Source of the DNA: Lachnospiraceae bacterium AM48-27BH
GTDB taxonomy: Bacteria; Bacillota; Clostridia; Lachnospirales; Lachnospiraceae
Assembly: GCA_003478355.1 (NCBI GenBank)
Contig: QUFC01000015.1
Location: 1 to 64,000 of the forward strand
Reading direction: 5' to 3'
DNA length: 64,000 nt
The notes beneath the pieces are model-generated. The model made no database searches. It saw nothing but the letters and a program-made list of their open reading frames with translations, and was not told the DNA's origin. The position numbers and the translations under genes were made by a program. Shown piece by piece: positions 30,869 to 38,058 of the stretch. The number at the start of each line of letters is the position of its first letter. The first letter of the stretch is position 1.

Positions 30869-30909
30869 AACAGGTGTGGGAATGCGATAGGCTCCACACC
30901 TGTCTTTTT
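30869..30909 (+). terminator. terminator of the glycerate kinase gene
   Basis: CAGGTGTGG (30871-30879) and CCACACCTG (30894-30902), then TCTTTTTG. Confidence 0.85.
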
Positions 30910-30920
30910 GTGGAAAACCC

Positions 30921-30950
30921 TTGTATGCCGAAATAAAAATGTGCTATACT
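30921..30950 (+). promoter_or_regulatory. promoter of the znu-ktr operon
   Basis: TTGTAT (30921-30926), 18 bases, TATACT (30945-30950) with an upstream TG giving an extended -10. No Zur-type box could be fixed. Confidence 0.6.
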
Positions 30951-30976
30951 GGTTTGACATCCTGCTTAGGATGGAA

Positions 30977-31003
30977 ATAACTATGAAGGTACTGAATAGT
31001 TAC
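30977..31003 (+). repeat. 27-nt hairpin repeat, family B, upstream of znuA-like gene
   Basis: ATAACTAT, loop GAAGGTACTGA, ATAGTTAC; ends 30 bases before the ATG, within the transcript leader. Confidence 0.85.
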
Positions 31004-31033
31004 GTTGGGTTATTGCAGGAAGGAATATAAAAC

Positions 31034-32185
31034 ATGAATAATAAAAGCTGGAAACGGGGCATCGGTTGGTATCTGGCTGCGGTGCTTGCGTCTGTAGCGG
31101 TTCTGACTGGTTGTGGAAATGCAGTGGGACAGAATGCAAAGAAAGAGGACGATGGGAAATTAAATGTGGTGACCACGTTGTTTCCTTATTATGATTTCGC
31201 CAGACAGATCGCCGGGGATGCTGTTGATCTGACCATGGTGGTTCCGGCGGGGATGGACAGCCATTCCTTTGAGCCAACTCCGGCAGATATGAGGACGATC
31301 CAGAATGCAGACGTACTGATCTGCAACGGCGGCGCCATGGAGCAATGGCTGACCCAGGTGCTGGCAGCGACGGACACCGGCCATATGACGGTGATCACCA
31401 TGATGGATTACGTGGACACTTATGAGGAGGAGATCGTGGAAGGCATGGAGGACGAGGCCCATGACCATGCACACGGAAGTCACGGGCATGACCACGAGTC
31501 AGAAGACCACGATCATGATGCGGAAGAGGACCACGAGCATGAGACCGATGCAGGACACGACCATGACAGTGACTCCGGGTTACCAGACGGTCACTACTAC
31601 GGCGATGGTCATGACCACTCCGACTATGTGGATGATGACGGTCATCATGTAGACATTGAGTATGACGAGCACATCTGGACATCTCCGGTCAATGCCATGA
31701 AGTTCACGGAAGTGATCGCGGACACCTTATCCAAGTGTGATCCGGCCAATGAAACCCGTTATGAAGAAGGAAAAGAGGCGTATTTAAAGGAATTAGAGGC
31801 GCTCCACGAGGGATTCTTAGAGGTTTCTAAGAACCGCAGGCGCAACATGATCGTGGTAGGTGACAAATTTCCATTTCGTTATCTGGCAGAAGAGTACGGC
31901 TTCGACTACCGCGCGGCATTTTCCGGCTGCAGCACAGATACGGAGCCAAGTGCGAAGACCATTGCGTACCTGATCGATAAGGTGCGGACGGAAGAGATTC
32001 CGGTGGTTTACTACCTGGAGCTCTCCAGTCACCGTGTATCAGAGATCATCGGAGAAGAGACAGGAGCGAAACCGGAGCTTCTTCATTCCTGCCACAATGT
32101 GACGAGAGCAGAATTTGATTCCGGAGTCACCTATGTGGATCTGATGAAGGGCAATATCGAGACCCTGCGGGATGGTCTGGATTAA
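31034..32185 (+). CDS. zinc/manganese ABC transporter substrate-binding lipoprotein (ZnuA-like)
   Basis: 383 residues. The signal peptide with lipobox (VLASVAVLTGC) anchors it outside the membrane. Cluster A-I metal-binding features: the first His in GMDSHSFEPTPADMRTIQNA, a long His/Asp/Glu-rich insertion (about residues 140-205, HDHAHGSHGHDHESEDHDHD-like), HIWTSPVNAM, and E/D ligands near the C-terminus. The His-rich loop is typical of zinc rather than manganese binders and may collect zinc. Together with the following ATPase and permease it forms an importer. AGGAAT precedes the ATG. Confidence 0.92.
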   Translation: MNNKSWKRGIGWYLAAVLASVAVLTGCGNAVGQNAKKEDDGKLNVVTTLFPYYDFARQIAGDAVDLTMVVPAGMDSHSFEPTPADMRTIQNADVLICNGGAMEQWLTQVLAATDTGHMTVITMMDYVDTYEEEIVEGMEDEAHDHAHGSHGHDHESEDHDHDAEEDHEHETDAGHDHDSDSGLPDGHYYGDGHDHSDYVDDDGHHVDIEYDEHIWTSPVNAMKFTEVIADTLSKCDPANETRYEEGKEAYLKELEALHEGFLEVSKNRRRNMIVVGDKFPFRYLAEEYGFDYRAAFSGCSTDTEPSAKTIAYLIDKVRTEEIPVVYYLELSSHRVSEIIGEETGAKPELLHSCHNVTRAEFDSGVTYVDLMKGNIETLRDGLD

Positions 32186-32249
32186 ATGTCAAGAAGTAAC
32201 GATCAAAGCAGCCATGTGGATTCCAATAGCTGCAATTATAGAAGGAAAA

Positions 32250-32276
32250 GGAACTGTGAAAGGACTGAACAGTTAC
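32250..32276 (+). repeat. 27-nt hairpin repeat, family B, upstream of znuC-like gene
   Basis: GGAACTGT, loop GAAAGGACTGA, ACAGTTAC. The stem carries the same G-C variant as the glnS copy; the loop differs by a shift of A and T. It lies between znuA and znuC, 25 bases before the ATG. Confidence 0.7.
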
Positions 32277-32300
32277 GAAAGGAATGAAAAAGGAATAAAA

Positions 32301-33008
32301 ATGAGTGCATTAATAACATGTAACCATGTGGATTTTGGCTACGAAAACCACGATGCGGTAGTAGACCTGACCATGGAGGTAGATTCCGGCGATTACCTGT
32401 GCGTGGTGGGAGAAAATGGCTCCGGTAAAAGTACCTTGATGAAAGGACTTCTGGGTCTGATCAAGCCGACAGCAGGAACACTGACTGTGGCAGAAGAACT
32501 GAAAAAGACCGGGATCGGCTATCTACCCCAGCAGACGGCGGCCCAGAAGGATTTTCCGGCGACCGTTTATGAAGTGGTGATCTCTGGATGCTTAAGCAGG
32601 AGAGGTCACCGGCCGTTTTACTCCATGGTGGAGAAGAAGATGGCGCAGACCAGCATGGAAAAGCTGGGCATCACCCATCTGGCGAAAAAGTGTTACCGGG
32701 AATTATCTGGTGGACAGCAGCAGCGTGCCCTGATTGCCAGGGCTTTATGCGCCACCAGTGAAGTGCTGATTTTAGATGAACCGATCACCGGACTGGATCC
32801 GTCAGCAATCCAGGATTTTTATCATCTGGTGCGGACGTTAAATAAAGAAGAAAAGGTGACCATCATCATGGTAACCCACGATGTGGCCAATGTAGTCAAC
32901 CAGGCCAATAAGATCCTGCATTTGAAGCAGAAGGTGTTATTCTATGGAACCCCGGAAGAATACCGGAAAACCAAAGCAGGCCAGCTGTTCTTAGGAGGTG
33001 ATCTGTGA
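32301..33008 (+). CDS. zinc/manganese ABC transporter ATP-binding protein (ZnuC-like)
   Basis: 235 residues. Walker A VGENGSGKST, Q-loop YLPQQTAAQKDFP, signature LSGGQQQRALIARAL, Walker B VLILDEPITGLDP and the switch His in VTHDVANV are all present. It powers import through the adjacent permease. The start at 32301 is preferred since the in-frame ATG at 32172 overlaps znuA and would add 43 unrelated residues. The stop overlaps the permease start. Confidence 0.92.
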   Translation: MSALITCNHVDFGYENHDAVVDLTMEVDSGDYLCVVGENGSGKSTLMKGLLGLIKPTAGTLTVAEELKKTGIGYLPQQTAAQKDFPATVYEVVISGCLSRRGHRPFYSMVEKKMAQTSMEKLGITHLAKKCYRELSGGQQQRALIARALCATSEVLILDEPITGLDPSAIQDFYHLVRTLNKEEKVTIIMVTHDVANVVNQANKILHLKQKVLFYGTPEEYRKTKAGQLFLGGDL

Positions 33009-33832
33009 TGGCAGCAGTATTGGAGATGCTTTCTTATCCATTTATGGTGCGGGCGCTGATCGGCGGCATCCTGATCTCTCTGTGTGCGTCCCTGCTGGGC
33101 GTCAGCCTGGTATTAAAACGGTATTCGATGATCGGAGATGGGCTTTCCCACGTATCCTTCGGAGCCTTGTCCATCGCATTAGCGATTGGCTGGTCTCCGC
33201 TGAAGTTGTCGATCCCGGTGGTGGTGCTGGCGGCTTTTTTCCTTTTGCGGATTACAGAAAATGGAAAAGTCAAGAGCGATGCGGCAATCGCCATGATCTC
33301 TGCCAGTGCCCTTGCTGTCGGCATTGTGGTGACTTCTCTGACGACCGGCATGACGACGGATGTCAGCAGCTATATGTTCGGCAGTATCTTAGCCATGAGC
33401 ACTGCCGATGTGAAAATGGCGGCGGTGCTGTCTGTAGTGGTACTGGGACTGTTTGTGTTCTGCTATAATAAAATTTTCGCTGTAACCTTTGATGAAAATT
33501 TCGCCAAGGCTACGGGCGTTTCCGTGTCCAGCTACAATGTGCTGATCGCGGTTTTAACAGCGGTGACCATTGTGCTGGGAATGCGGATGATGGGGGCTAT
33601 GCTGATCTCCAGTCTGATCATTTTCCCGGCACTGACCTCCATGCGGGTGTTTAAGAGCTTTAAAGGTGTGGTGTGGTCTTCGGGAATCTTATCCGTGATC
33701 TGTTTCTGCATCGGCATGACGGCCTCCTATCTCTGTTCCACTCCGGCAGGTGCCAGTGTGGTGTTAGTGAATCTGGCGGCATTTTTATTGTTTACGTTGT
33801 TTACGATCATAAGAAAAAACGGACGGAGATGA
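33008..33832 (+). CDS. zinc/manganese ABC transporter permease (ZnuB-like)
   Basis: 274 residues with about eight membrane segments of the ABC-3 family. SLLGVSLVLKRYSMIGDGLSHVSFGALSIA is the conserved N-terminal signature (shown here in outline; key residues RYSMIGDGLSH), and MMGAMLISSLIIFPALTSMR is the second. AGGAGG at 32994-32999 serves the ATG at 33008, which overlaps the znuC stop. The K+ channel gene begins four bases after its stop, so all five genes through ktrA are probably one operon. Confidence 0.9.
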   Translation: MAAVLEMLSYPFMVRALIGGILISLCASLLGVSLVLKRYSMIGDGLSHVSFGALSIALAIGWSPLKLSIPVVVLAAFFLLRITENGKVKSDAAIAMISASALAVGIVVTSLTTGMTTDVSSYMFGSILAMSTADVKMAAVLSVVVLGLFVFCYNKIFAVTFDENFAKATGVSVSSYNVLIAVLTAVTIVLGMRMMGAMLISSLIIFPALTSMRVFKSFKGVVWSSGILSVICFCIGMTASYLCSTPAGASVVLVNLAAFLLFTLFTIIRKNGRR

Positions 33833-33836
33833 TCCT

Positions 33837-35177
33837 ATGAAGAAAAAAAGGGGCTTTTTAAGCCAGACCCAGTACATTGCCTATGGCTTCTTTGTACTGA
33901 TCCTGGTTGGAACACTGCTTCTGATGCTTCCATTTGCCAGCAGAAATGGGCAGAGTGTGAATTTTTTAGACGCACTGTTTACGTCAACCAGCGCCTCCTG
34001 TGTGACCGGTCTGGTGGTGCGGGATACCTGGAGCCAGTGGAGCTTGTTTGGTCAGTTTGTGATCATTTTTCTGATCCAGATCGGCGGTCTCGGATTTGTG
34101 ACCGTGGGTGTGTTCTTTTCCATTGTGTTAAGAAGAAAGATCGGTCTGCGCCAGCGGGGACTGATCCAGGAGAGCACCAGCGCATTGCAGATCGGCGGGA
34201 TTGTGAAGCTGGCCCGGAGGATCATTGCCGGAACCTGCATATTTGAGGTGACGGGAGCGGTGCTGTTATCGATCCGTTTCGTGCCAAAATATGGCTTTTT
34301 CCGTGGGGTGTTTTACGGCTTTTTCCATGCGGTTTCTGCCTTTTGTAATGCAGGCTTTGACCTGATGGGCAATGAAGTGCCTTATAATTCCCTGGTTGGT
34401 TACTATGACGACTGGCTGGTGAATCTGGTGATCATGAGCCTGATCATCATCGGTGGTCTGGGATTTATCGTGTGGGATGACCTATACCGGAATAAATTTC
34501 ATTTCCGGAAATATTTATTACAGACGAAGCTGGTGCTGATCGCCCTGTTTGTGCTGGTATTTGGCGGTGCAGGACTCTTCTGGGTACTGGAGCGGCAGAA
34601 TCTGATGGTGGGCATGAGTGCCAGTGGACAGATTTTAACCAGTTTATTTGCGTCCGTGACAGCGAGAACGGCAGGCTTTAACACCGTTGATCCGGCGGCC
34701 ATGACGGATGGAAGCAAACTGCTGACACTGATCTTAATGTTTATCGGCGGCAATCCAGGATCTACGGCAGGCGGTGTCAAGACCACATCTGCGATCGCTT
34801 TGTTCTTATATGTCCGTTCCAACATTGACCGCTCCTACGGCATCAATGTATTCGGACGGCGGTTAGAGGAGGATGCGGTAAAACGTGCTGGCGCCATCTG
34901 TACCATCAACTTAACAGCAGCATTGGCAGCGTCTATCCTGATCATGGCGATTCAGCCGGTTGGAATGGCAGATGTGCTGTTTGAGACATTTTCTGCCATT
35001 GGAACGGTAGGAATGACTACCGGAATCACCAGAAGTCTGCTTCCGGCATCCCGAATAGTGATCATTTTGCTGATGTACTGCGGCAGGATTGGCAGTATGT
35101 CCTTCGCTCTGGCATTTACCCAGCAGAAACGGATCACTCATGTACAGAACCCGGTGGAAACGGTCAGCATCGGTTAA
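33837..35177 (+). CDS. TrkH/KtrB-family potassium uptake channel
   Basis: 446 residues, four membrane-pore-membrane repeats. Filter-region sequences are visible: TSASCVTGL, SAFCNAGFD, ARTAGFNTVD and SAIGTVGMTTG. It imports K+ (with Na+ in Ktr systems) and needs a cytosolic nucleotide-binding ring, supplied by the next gene. It is joined four bases after znuB, an unusual coupling with zinc uptake. Confidence 0.93.
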   Translation: MKKKRGFLSQTQYIAYGFFVLILVGTLLLMLPFASRNGQSVNFLDALFTSTSASCVTGLVVRDTWSQWSLFGQFVIIFLIQIGGLGFVTVGVFFSIVLRRKIGLRQRGLIQESTSALQIGGIVKLARRIIAGTCIFEVTGAVLLSIRFVPKYGFFRGVFYGFFHAVSAFCNAGFDLMGNEVPYNSLVGYYDDWLVNLVIMSLIIIGGLGFIVWDDLYRNKFHFRKYLLQTKLVLIALFVLVFGGAGLFWVLERQNLMVGMSASGQILTSLFASVTARTAGFNTVDPAAMTDGSKLLTLILMFIGGNPGSTAGGVKTTSAIALFLYVRSNIDRSYGINVFGRRLEEDAVKRAGAICTINLTAALAASILIMAIQPVGMADVLFETFSAIGTVGMTTGITRSLLPASRIVIILLMYCGRIGSMSFALAFTQQKRITHVQNPVETVSIG

Positions 35178-35189
35178 GGAGGAAGAAAT

Positions 35190-35843
35190 ATGAAATCAAT
35201 TTTGATCATTGGAATGGGTCGTTTTGGTCGTCATCTGTGCCAGAATCTGGCAGAGCTTGGCAATCAGATCATGATCGTGGATCAGGAAGAGGAGAATCTG
35301 GAAGAGATGCTTCCTCTGGTGGTCAGCGCCAAAATCGGTGACTGCACTAATGAAAATGTGTTAAAAAGCTTAGGTGTTGCGAACTTTGATCTGTGCTTCG
35401 TCTGCATCGGAACCAATTTCCAGAGCAGTCTGGAGATCACCAGCCTGGTAAAGGAGCTGGGCGGAAAACATGTGATCAGTAAGGCAAACCGGGATATCCA
35501 TGCGAAATTTCTTCTGAGAAATGGAGCTGATGAAGTTATTTATCCGGATCGTGATATTGCGGAGAAGCTGGCAGTGCGTTACAGTGCGGATCATGTATTT
35601 GATTACATTGAGTTAAGTGATGAGTATTCGATCTATGAGATTCCGCCGTTAACCCAGTGGGTAGGCAAGAGTCTGAAGGAATCCGGAATCCGCAACAGCT
35701 ATCACATCAACATCCTGGGGACAAAGACCGATGGAAAGACCAATCTGATGCCGTCAGCGGATTATGTGATCCGGGCAGAAGATCATCTGCTGGCTATTGG
35801 ACGAAAACAGGATATCGAGAAAATTTTAAAGGTAATGAAATAA
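35190..35843 (+). CDS. KtrA/TrkA-type K+ uptake regulatory subunit
   Basis: 217 residues: an RCK_N domain with the Rossmann motif GMGRFGRHLCQNLAELG and acidic ribose-binding VDQEEENLEEM, then an RCK_C domain (residues about 135-217). It gates the KtrB channel in response to ATP/ADP, NADH or cyclic di-AMP in related systems. Single-RCK length fits KtrA rather than the double-length TrkA. Twelve bases after ktrB, with AAGGAGGAAG. Confidence 0.93.
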   Translation: MKSILIIGMGRFGRHLCQNLAELGNQIMIVDQEEENLEEMLPLVVSAKIGDCTNENVLKSLGVANFDLCFVCIGTNFQSSLEITSLVKELGGKHVISKANRDIHAKFLLRNGADEVIYPDRDIAEKLAVRYSADHVFDYIELSDEYSIYEIPPLTQWVGKSLKESGIRNSYHINILGTKTDGKTNLMPSADYVIRAEDHLLAIGRKQDIEKILKVMK

Positions 35844-35902
35844 TTTTCTGTATTTGATGAAATCATGTTTTGTATTCCATGAAATAATTTCCTATATTCC
35901 TA

Positions 35903-35932
35903 TTGACATACTAGGAATTGAAGAGTTATACT
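35903..35932 (+). promoter_or_regulatory. promoter of metY
   Basis: TTGACA (35903-35908), 18 bases, TATACT (35927-35932). The leader is only about 35 bases, so there is no room for a SAM riboswitch. Confidence 0.7.
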
Positions 35933-35972
35933 GTCCTCAACATTTCTGAGAATCGGTAAAGGAGACGAAAGC

Positions 35973-37264
35973 ATGAGTACAAAAAATTATAAATTTGAGA
36001 CGTTACAGCTTCACGTAGGCCAGGAGCAGCCAGACCCAGTCACCGATGCAAGGGCTGTCCCGATCTACCAGACCTCTTCCTTCGTATTTAAGAACTGCGA
36101 TCATGCAGCAGCAAGATTTGCATTAGAGGACGCAGGTAATATCTATGGCCGTCTGACGAACCCGACAGAGGACGTATTCGAGAAGAGAATTGCAGCGTTA
36201 GAGGGTGGAGTGGCAGCACTGGCAGTGGCTTCCGGTGCAGCAGCGATTGCTTACACCTTTGAGAACCTGGCTCATGCCGGTGATCACATCGTAGCGGCAA
36301 AGAACATTTACGGTGGTACTTACAACCTGTTTGCCCACACACTCCCGGCTTATGGCATTACGACAACCTTCGTAGATCCATTTAACTATGAAGAGATCGA
36401 GAATGCGATCCAGGAGAACACCAAGGCAGTACATATCGAGACTTTAGGCAATCCGAACTCTGATGTGGTTGATATCGAGCGTATCGCGAAGACGCCCATG
36501 CTCATAAGATCCCATTAGTTGTCGATAATACCTTTGCAACTCCATATCTGGTTCGTCCATTTGAGTATGGCGCAGATATCGTGGTTCATTCTGCAACCAA
36601 ATTTATCGGTGGACATGGAACAACCATCGGTGGCGTGATCGTTGACGGTGGTAAGTTTGACTGGGAAGGAAGCGGTAAATTCCCAGGAATTACCGAGCCA
36701 AACCCAAGCTATCATGGGGTAAGCTTTACCAAGGCAGCAGGTTCTGCAGCATTTGTGACCATGGTCCGTGCGATCCTGCTTCGTGACCTGGGCGCAACCA
36801 TTTCCCCGATCCATTCCTGGATCTTCTTACAGGGACTGGAGACTCTCTCCTTACGTGTAGAGCGTCATGTAGAGAATGCGCTGAAGGTAGTAGACTACTT
36901 AAATAATCATCCACAGGTAGAGAAGGTGCACCATCCGGCGGTTTCTACCGATCCGGAGCAGCAGGAATTATATAAGAAATATTTCCCGAACGGCGGCGGT
37001 TCGATCTTTACCTTCGAGATCAAGGGTGATGCCCAGACGGCGAAAGATTTTATCGATCATCTGGAGTTATTCTCCCTGCTTGCTAACGTTGCAGATGTGA
37101 AGTCTTTAGTGATCCATCCGGCTTCTACCACTCATGGCCAGTTAAATGAGGAAGAGCTGGCAGATCAGGGCATCCGTCCAAATACCATCCGTCTGTCCAT
37201 TGGTACAGAGCATATTGATGATATCATTGAGGATCTGGATCAGGCATTTCAGGCGATCCGGTAA
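35973..37264 (+). CDS. metY: O-acetylhomoserine sulfhydrylase / homocysteine synthase (apparent frameshift)
   Basis: About 430 residues, a PLP enzyme of the Cys/Met metabolism family that makes homocysteine from O-acetylhomoserine and sulfide. The N-terminus YKFETLQLHVGQEQPDPVTD and NIYGRLTNPT are typical; the PLP lysine is in HSATKFIGGHGTTIGG. Near 36490 the frame breaks after ERIAK. One added G gives KDAHAHKIPLVVDNTFATPY, which continues in the downstream frame, so the gene is probably intact. It has its own promoter and terminator. Sulfide use would complement the sulfide-releasing cyuA-like enzyme, but no link is shown. Confidence 0.92.
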
Positions 37265-37298
37265 GCAGTGCAAATGCTGACAAAAGCGCTGTTCAGAG

Positions 37299-37341
37299 AG
37301 AGGGACAATACTTAAGAAAGAGAAGTATTGTCCCTCTTTTT
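37299..37341 (+). terminator. terminator of metY
   Basis: AGAGGGACAATACTT pairs with AAGTATTGTCCCTCT, followed by TTTT. Confidence 0.92.
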
Positions 37342-37397
37342 GTACAATATTTTTCAATAGAACCCTCCTTATTGAGAAAAAATATCGTTAAGCATTC

Positions 37398-37426
37398 TTG
37401 ACATTTTAAAAGGGTTAGAATATACT
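37398..37426 (+). promoter_or_regulatory. promoter of the feo operon
   Basis: TTGACA (37398-37403), 17 bases, TATACT (37421-37426): near consensus. An operator dyad covers the -10. Confidence 0.88.
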
Positions 37427-37429
37427 AAC
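37414..37429 (+). promoter_or_regulatory. GTTAG-N6-CTAAC operator of the feo operon
   Basis: GTTAGAATATACTAAC lies exactly over the -10 hexamer. A weaker dyad GGTTA-N8-TAACC follows at 37440-37457. The pattern is the same as the pair upstream of DUF3793-flavodoxin. An iron-responsive DtxR-like repressor is the natural guess. Confidence 0.7.
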
Positions 37430-37505
37430 AACGATGAATGGTTAGGTATGAATAACCAAAGAAAAGTCACCATGAAAAAATCCATACAGTAGAAAGAAGG
37501 ATGAG

Positions 37506-37721
37506 ATGATGCCATTGTCAATGGTTAAGGAAGGAGAGCCGAACACGATCCTGCGTGTGGGAGGCAATGAAGAGACCAAGCGGTTTTTAGAGAATCTCGG
37601 TTTTGTAACAGGAGCAAAGGTTACGGTGGTATCGACGGTAGAGGGAAATATCATTGTGAATGTAAAGGATTCCAGAATTGCCATCGGAAAAGATATGGCA
37701 AATAAAATTATGGTGAATTAA
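37506..37721 (+). CDS. feoA: FeoA-family protein 1
   Basis: 71 residues forming a single SH3-like FeoA domain (MVKEGEPNTILRVGG, RFLENLGFVTGAKVTVVST, IIVNVKDSRIAIGKDMANKI). FeoA helps the FeoB ferrous iron transporter at the inner membrane face. It is the first gene after the promoter. A second FeoA follows after 11 bases. Confidence 0.88.
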   Translation: MMPLSMVKEGEPNTILRVGGNEETKRFLENLGFVTGAKVTVVSTVEGNIIVNVKDSRIAIGKDMANKIMVN

Positions 37722-37732
37722 GGAGGAAGGTC

Positions 37733-37954
37733 ATGAAAACTTTAAACGAAGTTCCGGTGGGACAGACCGTAAAAGTAACAAAGCTGACTGGTGAAGGCCC
37801 GGTTAAGAGAAGAATCATGGATATGGGAATCACAAAAGGCGTAGAGATCTATGTGCGTAAGGTTGCACCGCTTGGCGATCCGATGGAAGTGACCGTAAGA
37901 GGCTATGAGCTTTCTGTTCGTAAAGCAGATGCACAGATGATCGATGTAGAGTAA
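37733..37954 (+). CDS. feoA: FeoA-family protein 2
   Basis: 73 residues with the classic FeoA pattern: LNEVPVGQTVKVTKLTGEGP, RRIMDMGITKGVEIYVRKVAPLGDP and YELSVRKADAQMIDV. Two separate FeoA proteins before feoB are common in Clostridia. AAGGAGGAAGG precedes the ATG. The 104-base gap to feoB contains a repeat-like sequence (37966-38000) related to that at 40271. Confidence 0.92.
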   Translation: MKTLNEVPVGQTVKVTKLTGEGPVKRRIMDMGITKGVEIYVRKVAPLGDPMEVTVRGYELSVRKADAQMIDVE

Positions 37955-37965
37955 GGAAAAGCGTA

Positions 37966-38000
37966 GCTGTTCAGCAGGTCTGAGAACTTGCTGCACTGAC
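37966..38000 (+). repeat. degenerate repeat between feoA and feoB
   Basis: GTAGCTGTTCAGCAGGTCTG... resembles GTAACTATTCAGTAGGTCTG at 40271, sharing the following TTGCTGC-CTGACTG / ATGCTGC-CTGACCG. Its first 13 bases resemble the reverse complement of the family B right arm and loop. Function unknown. Confidence 0.45.
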
Positions 38001-38058
38001 TGTGAAGAAGTGTGAAACAGCCATGAGTATGTTGTGACGAAGGGTAGGAGGAGAAAAG

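Noticed and set aside
32172..32300. N-terminal 43-codon extension of ZnuC
   Set aside because: It overlaps znuA and the family B hairpin, has no ribosome site, and is unlike any ABC ATPase N-terminus.
35933..35972. SAM riboswitch before metY
   Set aside because: The leader is about 40 bases with no S-box or SAM-II features.
35973..36518. Truncated metY as a genuine pseudogene
   Set aside because: The remainder follows in another frame with all key residues, and one base repairs it. A systematic sequence error is more likely.
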